This document shows positions 32,002 through 41,859 of a DNA stretch of 64,000 nucleotides, piece by piece; position 1 is the stretch's first letter; the number at the start of each line of letters is the position of its first letter. The stretch is from Asaia bogorensis (lineage in GTDB: Bacteria; Pseudomonadota; Alphaproteobacteria; Reyranellales; Reyranellaceae). The stretch covers positions 1 through 64,000 of the forward strand of contig CAMDQJ010000005.1 of NCBI GenBank assembly GCA_945905835.1. The letters are read 5' to 3'. Under the pieces are notes generated by a model. That model saw nothing but the letters and a program-made list of their open reading frames with translations. It was not told the DNA's origin and made no database searches. Both the position numbers and the translations under genes were made by a program.

Positions 32002-33212
32002 TCGTCGGCGACGTCACGCGCACCGACGGTGCGCTGACGGAACTCGTCGGGAACGGCGTGACCGACGTCGGTGAAGGCCTTCTTCACCGCCGCGACGGTC
32101 GGGCCGAACACGGCCTTGCGGTTGGTGCGCGCCCAGTCGTTCGACGCCACGATGGTGTCGAGCGAGCCCTGGAATTGCGGCATCACGTAGCGCGCGAACA
32201 GCTCGTAGGAGCGCATCGTGGCCTCGCGGTCGGCCCACTCATGGGCGCGGAACAGCACGCCGCCGAAGCCACCGTTTGAATAGCCCAGCAGCCGCCGGAT
32301 GCCCTTGGCCACGGTGTCGGGTGTGCCGACGAGGGTCGTGCCCATCTTGACGCCCTCGCGCAGCGGATCGTCGGAGCGGCCGGGCGGCCGGCCGAGCGTG
32401 TCCTCGAAATAGGTCACGGTCTCGCGCCGCTCGCCGGCATTGACCTCGCGCAGCGCCTGCTCGTCGTCCTCGGCGACATGCGCGTTGACGACAATGCGCC
32501 ACTTCGAGCGATCGGGCGTATGGCCGTGCTTGGCCGCAGTCTCCTCGTAGATGCCCCATTGCTTGCCGAGCGCCTCGGGACCGCCCGGAATGCCCGCACC
32601 GATGGAGAGCACGCCGACGCCGTGCTTGCCGGCGGCGATCATGCCCGAAGGCGTGATAGTGCTGGCGCAGGCGATGGGGAAATGCGGATAGCTGTAAGGC
32701 GCGAGATGGAGCCGCGCTTCCTTGAGCTCGAACCAGTCGGTCTTCATGGTGACCGGCTCCTCGCACTTCAGCAGCGCCATGATGGCGGCCAGCGACTCTT
32801 CCATACGCGGTCGCTGGGTCGAAGGATCGATGCCCATCATATAGGCATCCGACGGCAGCGCGCCCGGGCCGCAGCCCAGCATGGTCCGCCCGCGCGACAT
32901 ATGGTCAAGCTGCACGAAGCGGTTGGCCACCATCAGCGGGTGGTGATAGGGCAGGCTGGTGACGCCCGAGCCGAGGCGGATATAGCGCGTGCGCTCGATC
33001 AGCGCGCCGATGAACACTTCCGGCGAAGCGATGGTCTCCCAGCCGGCGGAGTGGTGCTCGCCAATCCAGGCCTCGTCGAATCCCAGCTCGTCGATCCACT
33101 CGACCAGCTCCATGTCGCGCGCCATGCCGAGCGTCGGATTCTCGCCGACGCGATGGAACGGCGCCAGGAAGATGCCGAATGTCAGACCCTTGTGATTGCC
33201 GGTTTGTGCCAT
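31998..33212 (-). CDS. LLM class flavin-dependent oxidoreductase
   Basis: 404-aa luciferase-like monooxygenase with a TIM barrel, using reduced FMN or F420. Signatures: ELVEWIDELGFDEAWIGEHHSAG, RTYIRLGSGVTSLPYHHPLMVANRFVQLDHMSRGRTMLGCGPGA and AHEWADREATMRSYELFARYVMPQFQ. Subgroup resembles alkanal or limonene monooxygenase-like enzymes. The start at MAQTGN (33212) follows GGAGGG; upstream residues of the ORF-track form are unlikely. Substrate unknown; it is divergent from the CoA-transferase run and may belong to that catabolic block. Confidence 0.87.
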   Translation of the reverse strand: MAQTGNHKGLTFGIFLAPFHRVGENPTLGMARDMELVEWIDELGFDEAWIGEHHSAGWETIASPEVFIGALIERTRYIRLGSGVTSLPYHHPLMVANRFVQLDHMSRGRTMLGCGPGALPSDAYMMGIDPSTQRPRMEESLAAIMALLKCEEPVTMKTDWFELKEARLHLAPYSYPHFPIACASTITPSGMIAAGKHGVGVLSIGAGIPGGPEALGKQWGIYEETAAKHGHTPDRSKWRIVVNAHVAEDDEQALREVNAGERRETVTYFEDTLGRPPGRSDDPLREGVKMGTTLVGTPDTVAKGIRRLLGYSNGGFGGVLFRAHEWADREATMRSYELFARYVMPQFQGSLDTIVASNDWARTNRKAVFGPTVAAVKKAFTDVGHAVPDEFRQRTVGARDVADD

Positions 33213-33283
33213 AAAACCCTCCGTAGACGGCAACCGTAGCACGCGGGCAGCGTTGACCGAAGGCGCATGCCGCGATACGCGGA

Positions 33284-34399
33284 ATGCCCACCATGACCGA
33301 AATCGACGCCCGGCCGCTCAACCGATTCACCATTCTCGAGGTGAACGATCCGGCTGCGCCCATGTGCCTGCGGCTGGCCACGTCGATGGCCGGCAAGATC
33401 GCGGCCGATCTCGGCGCCGACGTGCTCAAGATCGAGCCCAAGGGTGGCGATCCGGTGCGCCGCATGCCGCCGATGCTGAGCCCGGGCCAGAGCGCGCTGT
33501 TCCAGTTCCTCAACACCTCCAAGCGGTCGATGGTCCTCGACCTCTCAGCCGATGCCGACCGCGAAACCTTCGGCCACCTGCTCGACCGCGCCGATGCCTG
33601 CCTGTTCGAGGAGCCCGCGTCGGTCGCCGGCCTCATTCGCGCCGGCAAGGCGGCGGCGATCGAGATCGCGCCCTTTCCGGTCGAAATGAACGCCAGCCAG
33701 CCGGTGAGCGAGTTCACCGTGCTGGCATTGGCCGGCCTCCTGCACATGGTGGGCGAGCCCGAGCGCAAGCCGCTCCGGCTGGGCGGGCACCAGGCGTCCT
33801 ATGCCGCGGGCCTCACCGCCTTCACCGGCCTGGCCGCGGCGCTGGCCGCACGTGAGGCCGGAAAGCCGGTACCGAAAGTGCGCGTCTCGCTGGTCGAGGT
33901 CATGCAGTGGGTGAACTGGAAGTCGGCATCGGCGGCCGCCGCCTCGGGTGCGTCGCCAGCGCGCGAGGGCAAGCAGTCGGAATTCCAGATCGTGCCCTGC
34001 CGAGACGGCCACGTCGCCGTGGTCTACACCGTCACGCAATGGCCGGCGACGCGCGCGCTGATCGGCGACCGGCGCTTGGCCGACGCCAAATTCAACACCC
34101 GCGCCGGCCGCCGCCAGAACATCGCCGAGCTCTACGACATCATCCGCCCGTGGTTCACCGACAAGACCCGCGAGCAGATCCAGGAAGCGGCACAGCACGA
34201 GGGCGTGCCGTTCGGTCCGATCTTCTCGCCGGCCGAGCTGCTGGAGACCGAGCAATACGTAGTGCGGGAGTTCCTCGCCAACCTCTATCATCCCACGCTC
34301 GGCAAGCTGCGCCTGCCGCAACTGCCGGTGCAGTGGAACGGCCGATCCTTCTCGCCCAAGGCGGCACCCGAGCTCGGCGCCTCGGAGCGCTTCCTGTGA
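33284..34399 (+). CDS. CaiB/BaiF family CoA-transferase, probable non-catalytic subunit
   Basis: 371-aa type III CoA-transferase-like protein. N-terminal CoA fold: LRLATSMAGKIAADLGADVLKIEPKGGDPVRRMPP. In active enzymes an Asp sits in the GxxxxDxxxG loop; here the loop reads LRLGGHQASYAAGLTAF, with Ser in the Asp position by my alignment. That suggests an inactive partner subunit. The next gene starts with GTG overlapping its TGA (GTGA), so a heterodimer is a fair inference. Start ATG 33284 or 33293; no strong site distinguishes them. Confidence 0.8.
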   Translation: MPTMTEIDARPLNRFTILEVNDPAAPMCLRLATSMAGKIAADLGADVLKIEPKGGDPVRRMPPMLSPGQSALFQFLNTSKRSMVLDLSADADRETFGHLLDRADACLFEEPASVAGLIRAGKAAAIEIAPFPVEMNASQPVSEFTVLALAGLLHMVGEPERKPLRLGGHQASYAAGLTAFTGLAAALAAREAGKPVPKVRVSLVEVMQWVNWKSASAAAASGASPAREGKQSEFQIVPCRDGHVAVVYTVTQWPATRALIGDRRLADAKFNTRAGRRQNIAELYDIIRPWFTDKTREQIQEAAQHEGVPFGPIFSPAELLETEQYVVREFLANLYHPTLGKLRLPQLPVQWNGRSFSPKAAPELGASERFL

Positions 34400-35535
34400 G
34401 CGCCAACACGAATACGGGCATTCTCGCTGGCGTACGCGTGCTGGATTTCGGCCTGCTGACGGCCGGCGCCAATACCTCGGCCATGCTAGCCGATCTCGGC
34501 GCCGACGTGATCAAGATCGAGTCGGGCGCCTATCTCGATCCCTTTCGCGTCGTCGGCAAGCCCGACGACAAGGCGGGCTGGTGGAACCGCTCGCCGCAGT
34601 TCCGCTTCACCAACCGCAACAAGCGCGGGCTGGCGCTCAATCTCAAGGACCCCGCGGGCCAGCGCGTCGTCAAGGAACTGGCGCCGCATTGCCACGTCGT
34701 GGTCGAGAATTTCCGCCGTGGCGTGCTCGACCGCGCAGGCCTCGGCTTCGAAGCCTTGCGTGCCCTCAATCCGTCGATCGTCTTCGCCGCCATCTCGAGC
34801 CAGGGCGACACCGGGCCGGAACGCATGAACGTGTCGTTCGGATCGACGCTCGACGCCACCTCGGGCATCGCGGCCCTCACGGGCTACGAGGGCGAGGAGC
34901 CGCGCATCTCCGGCATGGACGTCAACTACCCCGACCAGATCGTCTCGCTGTTCGCCGCCGGCATGGTGATCACCGCGGTCATGGAGGCGCGGCGAACCGG
35001 CAAGGGCTGCTTCCTCGATTTCTCCCAGCGCGAGGTCGCCTCCTTCACCATCGGCGAGGAAATCCTCGCCGCCGCCGCCGACCCCGCGCGACGGGCGCAT
35101 CGCATCGGCAACCACGAGGAGGGCGTCGCCCAGCAGGACGCCTATCTCTGCAAGGACGGACGCTGGGTCGCCATCACCCTGCCGCGCCACGACGACGAAG
35201 CCGGCGCGTTCTGCGCCACGGTCGACAGCGAGACGGCGGTCACCGCGCTGCAGGCCTGCGGCATCGCCGCCGCGGCGAGCAACGACGGCGCCGACCTCTT
35301 GCGCGACACGGCGCTGAGCGGCGTGACCCTGGCGCGCGACGCCGGTGGCGGCCTGGTCAAGGGCCTGCCCTACCGTCTCGACGATGCCGGCGTGCGCGTC
35401 GAGCGTGCCGCACCCGACCTTGGCCAGCATACGGCCGAGATATTGCACGAAGTACTGGGCTACGACGACCGGCAGATCGCCAAACTGGCCGAAGCGGGTG
35501 TCACCTCGACGACGCCGACAATAAAAGAGGTCTGA
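34396..35535 (+). CDS. CaiB/BaiF family CoA-transferase, probable catalytic subunit
   Basis: 379-aa type III CoA-transferase, moving CoA between acyl groups. CoA fold block: VRVLDFGLLTAGANTSAMLADLGADVIKIES, NRNKRGLALNLKDPAGQRVVKEL. The candidate catalytic Asp lies in MDVNYPDQIVSLFAAG, unlike the neighbour. It begins at GTG 34396 overlapping the previous stop; the ORF-track start at 33907 lies inside the upstream gene. With the preceding protein it may form a heterodimer as in BbsEF-type benzylsuccinate CoA-transferase. Substrate unknown. Confidence 0.85.
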   Translation: MSANTNTGILAGVRVLDFGLLTAGANTSAMLADLGADVIKIESGAYLDPFRVVGKPDDKAGWWNRSPQFRFTNRNKRGLALNLKDPAGQRVVKELAPHCHVVVENFRRGVLDRAGLGFEALRALNPSIVFAAISSQGDTGPERMNVSFGSTLDATSGIAALTGYEGEEPRISGMDVNYPDQIVSLFAAGMVITAVMEARRTGKGCFLDFSQREVASFTIGEEILAAAADPARRAHRIGNHEEGVAQQDAYLCKDGRWVAITLPRHDDEAGAFCATVDSETAVTALQACGIAAAASNDGADLLRDTALSGVTLARDAGGGLVKGLPYRLDDAGVRVERAAPDLGQHTAEILHEVLGYDDRQIAKLAEAGVTSTTPTIKEV

Positions 35536-35537
35536 GC

Positions 35538-36506
35538 ATGGCCCGCGCCGAAGTGCAGAATCTGATGGGCCGCATGGCTATCCCCGCGATCGCCGCCCCG
35601 ATGTTCCTCGTCTCCAACCCGGCGCTGACGCTCGCCTGCTGCGCCGAAGGCATCATGGGCAGCTTCCCGGCGCACGGCACGCGTAGCCGCGAGGAGTTCC
35701 AGGCCTGGCTCGACGAGATGCAGGAGGGCATGAAGCGCCTCGAGGATACCGGCAGGACGATCGCGCCATGGGCGGTGAACCTGGTCGTGCACGCGTCGAA
35801 CCCGCGCTATCCCGGCGATCTCGAGCTGGTCGAGAAATACAAGGTGCCGGTCGTGCTGACCTCGAAGGGTGCGCCGGGTGACGCCATCAAGCGCATCCAC
35901 GGCTGGGGCGCCGTGGCGCTGCACGACATCGCCAACCGCCGCCACGCCGAGAAGGCACTGGAGGCCGGCGTCGACGGTGTCATCGCCGTGGCGGGCGGCG
36001 CCGGCGGCCATACCGGCACGATCAATCCCTTCGCGTTGATGAATGAGGTGCGCCAGCTCGGCGACCATTTCGCCATCGTTCTGGCGGGCGGCCAGACAAC
36101 TGGCCGCGATGTGCTTGCGGCCGAAGTGATGGGCGCCGATCTCGCCTATATCGGCACGCGCTTCATCGCCACCAAGGAGGCGATGGCCGCCGACACTCAC
36201 AAGGACATGATCGTGAAGACGCGCGCCACCGACGTGTTCTTCAGCGCCTCGATCGACGGCGCGCCCGCCAACTGGCTGACGCCCAGCCTTCTCGCCGCCG
36301 GCGTCGACCTCGACGTGCTGCGCACGATGCTGCCCGGCAAGATCGTCTCCAGCCAGGAGAACAAGAAGCGCTGGAAGGACATCTATACGGCGGGCCACGG
36401 CGTCGGGAACATCGAGGACGTCCCGGCCGCCGCCGACCTCTGCCGCCGGTTGATCGCACAATACAAAGAGGCCAAGGCCGCGCTGCCGCGCATGGCAGCG
36501 GCGTGA
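35538..36506 (+). CDS. Nitronate monooxygenase/NPD-like flavoprotein
   Basis: 322-aa FMN-dependent TIM-barrel enzyme that oxidises alkyl nitronates or acts as an enoyl reductase. Signatures: IPAIAAPMFLVSNPALTLACCAEGIMGSFPA, VAVAGGAGGHTGTINPF (with the His characteristic of nitronate monooxygenases, ~169), and ADLAYIGTRFIATKEAMA. Start ATG 35538, two bases after the CoA-transferase stop. The ORF-track form reaching back to 34581 is a frame shadow. Fits the same operon as both CoA-transferase genes. Confidence 0.87.
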   Translation: MARAEVQNLMGRMAIPAIAAPMFLVSNPALTLACCAEGIMGSFPAHGTRSREEFQAWLDEMQEGMKRLEDTGRTIAPWAVNLVVHASNPRYPGDLELVEKYKVPVVLTSKGAPGDAIKRIHGWGAVALHDIANRRHAEKALEAGVDGVIAVAGGAGGHTGTINPFALMNEVRQLGDHFAIVLAGGQTTGRDVLAAEVMGADLAYIGTRFIATKEAMAADTHKDMIVKTRATDVFFSASIDGAPANWLTPSLLAAGVDLDVLRTMLPGKIVSSQENKKRWKDIYTAGHGVGNIEDVPAAADLCRRLIAQYKEAKAALPRMAAA

Positions 36507-36797
36507 ATTCCAAAAATCCGCATCGACCGTCTCGCCAAGACCTTCGGCGAGGACGGCGTTCGGACAGTGGCACTGGAAGATTTTTCGCTCACCGTCGATG
36601 AGGGCGAGTTCGTCTGCATCGTGGGACCGAGCGGCTGCGGCAAGACCACGGTGCTGCGGGAGGGCATGGGGCTGGAACTGGAACCCAACGCCTGCCTCGG
36701 CATGGTCCGGGTGAACATCGGGGCCGGCGTCATTGTTACAGAGCGCGGTGCGGAAGAGCTGAATTCGCTCGCGACTCGGGTCCAGCACGTGCGCTAG
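36507..36797 (+). pseudogene. ABC transporter ATPase N-terminal fragment fused to unrelated tail
   Basis: The frame from 36507 reads IPKIRIDRLAKTFGEDGVRTVALEDFSL, then [22 protein letters not shown]: the first ~50 residues of an SsuB/TauB-type ATPase with a complete Walker A. It then switches abruptly at about 36660 to [21 protein letters not shown] and [18 protein letters not shown] before TAG. That tail is not ATPase, lacks Walker B and signature, and looks like the C-terminus of another enzyme which I cannot name. There is no ATG at the domain start, only an ATT or GTG. This is a decayed fusion scar, not a working gene. Confidence 0.7.
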
Positions 36798-36826
36798 GCT
36801 GCCCCGGAGTTGGGGGTCAAAACACC

Positions 36827-37932
<1,106 letters not shown>

Positions 37933-37933
<1 letters not shown>

Positions 37934-38802
37934 TGCGCAGGCTGGGCAGCGTCACCATCGAGAAGGTCGAGGAGATCTGCGGCGCCGGCTTCAAGCCCGC
38001 GCGCATGTTCCCCAAGTTCAACCAGGAAGCCTTCGATGCGCAAAAATCCTGGATGGTGCCCGACCATGTCGAGCCCGGCAGCGACCGCCTCGTCGGCTCG
38101 GTGCACACCTGGATCGTCAAGACGCCGAAGCACACCATCCTGATCGACACCTGCCTCGGCAACCACAAGCAGCGCACCAACCCCGGCTGGCGCAACCTCG
38201 ACACGCCTTTCCTCGACCGCCTGCGCGCCTGCGGCTGCGATCCCGATTCGGTCGATCTCGTGATGTGCACGCACCTGCATGTTGATCATGTCGGCTGGAA
38301 CACCCAGCTCGTCGACGGCCGCTGGGTGCCGACCTTCAGGAACGCCAAGTACCTCTTTGCCAAACGCGAGTACGCGCACTGGGAAAGCGAGCGCAAGTCG
38401 AACGACCACGTGAACGACGGTTCGTTCGACGATTCGGTGCTGCCGATCGTCGAGGCCGGCAAGGCGGTGATGATCGACCGGGATTCCCAGCCCGACCCGC
38501 TGCTCACCATCGCCGACTATCCCGGCCACACGCCGGGCTCGATCGCCATCAATCTGAAAGACGGCGGCCGCGAGGCCTGCTTCTCGGGCGACATCATGCA
38601 TCATCCGATCCAGGTCTATCATCCCGACTGGTCGAGCCAGTTCTGCACCGACCAGGATTTGTCGGCCAGGTCGCGACGCAAGCTGCTGGAGAACTGCGTC
38701 GAGAAGAACGCCCTGCTCTGCCCGGCCCACTTCCCCGGCGCCAATGCCGGCTACATCAAGCCAGAGGGCAACGCCTTCCGCATCGAGTGGGACCGCGCGT
38801 GA
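37933..38802 (+). CDS. MBL fold metallo-hydrolase (lactonase-like)
   Basis: 289-aa metallo-beta-lactamase fold enzyme of the AttM/lactonase subgroup. Metal motif CTHLHVDHVGWN (HxHxDH), H in DYPGHTPGS, D in FSGDIMHHP and H in CPAHFPGANAGYI. No signal peptide. Start ATG 37933 overlaps the alcohol dehydrogenase stop (TGATG). The ORF-track form beginning at 37609 is a shadow. Likely cytosolic hydrolase of a lactone or thioester within this operon. Confidence 0.86.
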
Positions 38803-39638
38803 AGCTCGAGCCCCTCCTCGCGGGCCTCAGCTTCCCCGAAGCGCCGCGCTGGCGCGACGGCCGACTCTACTTCTCCGATTTCTACACCAAGCGCGTCATG
38901 GCGGTGGACACCGACGGCAAGGCCGAAACCATCGTCGAGGTGCCCAACCAGCCGTCCGGCCTCGGCTGGCGCTCGGGCGGCACCATGCTCATCGTCTCGA
39001 TGACCGACCGCAAGCTGATGGGCTTCACCGCCGGCAAGCTCTCGGTGCTGGCCGATCTCAGCAAGCTGGCACCCGGCCACTGCAACGACATGACGGTCGA
39101 CGGCGACGGCCGCGCCTATATCGGCAATTTCGGCTACGACCGCCATCGCGGCGAGACGCCGCGCACGACCTGCCTGCTCCGCGTCGACATCGACGGCCGC
39201 GTCCACAAGGCCGCCGACGGCCTGCTGTTTCCCAACGGCACGGTGATCACCCAGGACGGCAAGACCTTGATCGTGGCCGAAACCTTCGCCCACCGGCTCA
39301 CCGCCTTCGACATCGGACCGAACGGCTCGCTGTCGGGCCGCCGCGTCTGGGCCGATATCCGCGGCTGCTATCCCGATGGCATCTGTCTCGACGCCGAGGG
39401 CGCGATCAGGGTGTCCGACGCCTTCGGCCAGCGCATCCTGCGCGTCAAGGCAGGCGGCCAAATCACACACAGCAGCGAGCTTTCGCCGCGCGCCGCCTAT
39501 GCCTGCATGCTGGGCGGCATCGATCGCAAAACACTGTTCGTGCTGACCAACACCGGCAGCGGCCCGTCGATGGCGCAAAAGCGCGACGGCCGCATCGAGA
39601 CCCTGCGCGTCGAGGTGCCGGGCGTCGGCTGGCCATAG
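38799..39638 (+). CDS. SMP-30/gluconolactonase/LRE family protein
   Basis: 279-aa six-bladed beta-propeller lactonase. Divalent metal residues: Glu in GLSFPEAPRW (~15), Asn/Asp in PGHCNDMTVDGDGRAYIGNFGYD (~93-110) and Asp in YPDGICLDAEGAIRVSDAF (~200). It opens sugar or organic lactones. Start is the GTG at 38799 in GTGA overlapping the MBL gene stop. Two lactone-cleaving folds side by side suggest a pathway that forms a lactone intermediate. Confidence 0.87.
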   Translation: MKLEPLLAGLSFPEAPRWRDGRLYFSDFYTKRVMAVDTDGKAETIVEVPNQPSGLGWRSGGTMLIVSMTDRKLMGFTAGKLSVLADLSKLAPGHCNDMTVDGDGRAYIGNFGYDRHRGETPRTTCLLRVDIDGRVHKAADGLLFPNGTVITQDGKTLIVAETFAHRLTAFDIGPNGSLSGRRVWADIRGCYPDGICLDAEGAIRVSDAFGQRILRVKAGGQITHSSELSPRAAYACMLGGIDRKTLFVLTNTGSGPSMAQKRDGRIETLRVEVPGVGWP

Positions 39639-39651
39639 GGGAGAGGAAGAA

Positions 39652-40473
39652 ATGAAGGGTCCCGAGGACGATCCCGGACTGTCGGGCAAGGTCGCCATCG
39701 TGTCGGGCGGCGGCGCCAAGGACGACGGCATCGGCAACGGCCGCGCCGCCGCCATCCTGCTGGCCCGCGCCGGCGCCAAGGTGCTGGTGGCCGATCTCGA
39801 CTCGAAGCTCGCCGAGCGCACCGTCGAGATGATCAAATCAGAGGGCGGCACCGCTGCCTCGCACGGCTTCGACGCCACCAAGGAAGACGAGTGCAAGCGG
39901 CTGGTCGATGCGGCGGTCGATCACTGGGGCCGGCTCGACTTTTTGGACAACAACATCGGCATCGGCAGCCGCGGCAGCGTCGTCGACGAGCAGCCCGACG
40001 AATACCGCCGGGTCATGCAGGTCAATGTCGAGACCATGTTCCTGCTCTCCAGGCATGCGATCCCGGCGATGATCAAGACCGCCAAGGGCGGCGCCATCGT
40101 CAATATCTCGTCGATCTCGGCGCTGCGGCCACGCGGTCTCACGACCTACACCGCCTCCAAGGCCGCCGTCATCGGCCTCACCCAGGCAATGGCGGTCGAC
40201 CACGGCCGCGACGGCATCCGCGTCAACTGCATCTGCCCCGGGCCGATGTACACGCCGATGGTCTATGCCCGCGGCAACAGCACCATGAGCGAAGCCGCCC
40301 GCGCCCAGCGCACCAAGGCCTCGGTGCTCAAGATCGAGGGCACCGGCTGGGACATCGGCAATGCCGTCAAGTTCCTGCTGAGCAACCACGCCCGCTACAT
40401 CACCGGCCATGTCCTGGTGGTCGATGGCGGCGTCACGCTGCAGGGGCCGGAACGCGATTCGCAGGATAACTAA
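39652..40473 (+). CDS. SDR family oxidoreductase
   Basis: 273-aa short-chain dehydrogenase. Nucleotide loop is a long variant, VSGGGAKDDGIGNGRAAAILLARAG, similar to the neighbouring SDR at 41059. Active-site Ser and YTASK are in NISSISALRPRGLTTYTASKAAV; the PG motif is ICPGPMYTPM. Ends with FLLSNHARYITGHVLVVDGGVT. A GGGGAGAGG site precedes the start by 6 bases. It follows the SMP-30 gene by 13 bases and is probably part of the same transcript. Confidence 0.88.
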   Translation: MKGPEDDPGLSGKVAIVSGGGAKDDGIGNGRAAAILLARAGAKVLVADLDSKLAERTVEMIKSEGGTAASHGFDATKEDECKRLVDAAVDHWGRLDFLDNNIGIGSRGSVVDEQPDEYRRVMQVNVETMFLLSRHAIPAMIKTAKGGAIVNISSISALRPRGLTTYTASKAAVIGLTQAMAVDHGRDGIRVNCICPGPMYTPMVYARGNSTMSEAARAQRTKASVLKIEGTGWDIGNAVKFLLSNHARYITGHVLVVDGGVTLQGPERDSQDN

Positions 40474-40502
40474 ACAAAAATTATTGAGGGAGAACGAACA
40501 AG

Positions 40503-41057
40503 ATGGCCCGCCTGCCCTATCTCGAGCCCGACCAGGTCGCGCCCGAATACCGCGACATGCTCAAGCGCAACACCAACCTGCACAAGCTGCTGGTCAACTC
40601 GCCCGACATGGCCAAGGCCTTCAACGGCCTCGGCAACTTCATCCGCCACAAGAGCAAGCTCGACCCGCGGCTGCGCGAACTCGCCATCCTGCAGGTCGGC
40701 TGGATGGAGAAGTCGGAATACGAATTCACCCATCACGTGAAGATCGGCAAGGAATTCGGCGTCACCGATGCCGACATCGAGGGCCTGTTCGCCGAGACTG
40801 CCCACAAGCAGAGCAGCCTCGAGCCGCTCACCAAGGCGGTCCTGCGCGGCGCCCGCGAGATGGCTAAAAACCTCGGCATGTCGGACGCCACCTTCGCCGA
40901 GATCAAGAAGGAGCTCAGCGACGAGCACATGACCGACCTGGTGCTGACCATCGCCTTCTATTGCGCCGTGGTCCGCGTGCTCGCCACCATGAAGATCGAC
41001 AACGAGCCCTATTACAAAGAGGTACTGCAGCAGTACCCGATCCCGGGAGTGAAGTGA
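40503..41057 (+). CDS. Carboxymuconolactone decarboxylase family protein
   Basis: 184-aa all-alpha CMD protein. Core: SPDMAKAFNGLGNFIRHKSKLDPRLRELAILQVGWMEKSEYEFTHHVKIGKEFGVTDADIEGLF and MTDLVLTIAFYCAVVRVLATMKID. It has no CxxC redox pair, so is of the PcaC/decarboxylase or unknown-function type, not AhpD. Ribosome site GAGGGAG upstream. The role in the run is uncertain; such proteins often accompany SDRs and CoA-transferases in catabolic operons. Confidence 0.82.
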   Translation: MARLPYLEPDQVAPEYRDMLKRNTNLHKLLVNSPDMAKAFNGLGNFIRHKSKLDPRLRELAILQVGWMEKSEYEFTHHVKIGKEFGVTDADIEGLFAETAHKQSSLEPLTKAVLRGAREMAKNLGMSDATFAEIKKELSDEHMTDLVLTIAFYCAVVRVLATMKIDNEPYYKEVLQQYPIPGVK

Positions 41058-41058
41058 C

Positions 41059-41859
41059 ATGCGCCTGAAAGACCGCGTCGCCATCGTCGTCGGATCGGGC
41101 CAGAGCCCCGGCGAAGGCATCGGCAACGGCCGCGCCACCGCGCTCACCTTCGCGCGCGAGGGCGCCAAGGTGCTGTGCGTCGACCACAACCTCGCCTCGG
41201 CCCAGGAGACCGTCGACATCATCGGCAAGAACCAGGGCACGGCGGTTGCCTTCAAGGCCGACGTCACCAAGGAGGCTCAGATCAAGGCCATGGTGGCCGA
41301 GGCGCATGCCCGCTGGGGCCGCATCGACATTCTGCACAACAATGTCGGCGTCTCGATCGCCGGCGGCGACGCCGAGCTGTTGGACATCACCGAGGAAGCC
41401 TTCGACCGCTGCACCGCGATCAACCTCAAGAGCTGCATTTTCGCGGCCAAGCACGTGATCCCGATCATGCGCGCCCAGCAGAGCGGCGTGATCATCAATA
41501 TCTCGTCGATGGCCGTGATCACCACCTATCCCTACGTCGCCTATAAGGCGACCAAGGCGGCGATGGTCTCCTTCACCGAGCAGCTTGCCTACCAGAACGC
41601 CCAGTACGGCATCCGCGCCAATGTGATCCTGCCCGGCCTGATGAACACGCCGATGGCCGTCGACACCCGCGCGCGGGAGTTCAAGAAGACCCGCGCCGAG
41701 ATCGAGGCCGGGCGCGATGCCAAGGTGCCGCTGCGCAAGAAGATGGGCACCGGCTGGGACGTCGCCAATGCAGCCCTTTTCCTCGCCTCCGACGAAGCCA
41801 ACTTCATCACCGGCGTGACGCTGCCCGTGGACGGCGGAGCAAGCGTACAGCGGGGATGA
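41059..41859 (+). CDS. SDR family oxidoreductase
   Basis: 266-aa short-chain dehydrogenase with long glycine loop VGSGQSPGEGIGNGRATALTF like the SDR at 39652. Catalytic Ser (NISSMAVITT), YKATK (~155-160) and PG loop LPGLMNTPMAVDTRARE are present. It begins one base after the CMD stop and its TGA overlaps the next ATG (GGATGA). Likely NAD(P)-dependent alcohol oxidation in a shared pathway with the other SDRs. Confidence 0.88.
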   Translation: MRLKDRVAIVVGSGQSPGEGIGNGRATALTFAREGAKVLCVDHNLASAQETVDIIGKNQGTAVAFKADVTKEAQIKAMVAEAHARWGRIDILHNNVGVSIAGGDAELLDITEEAFDRCTAINLKSCIFAAKHVIPIMRAQQSGVIINISSMAVITTYPYVAYKATKAAMVSFTEQLAYQNAQYGIRANVILPGLMNTPMAVDTRAREFKKTRAEIEAGRDAKVPLRKKMGTGWDVANAALFLASDEANFITGVTLPVDGGASVQRG

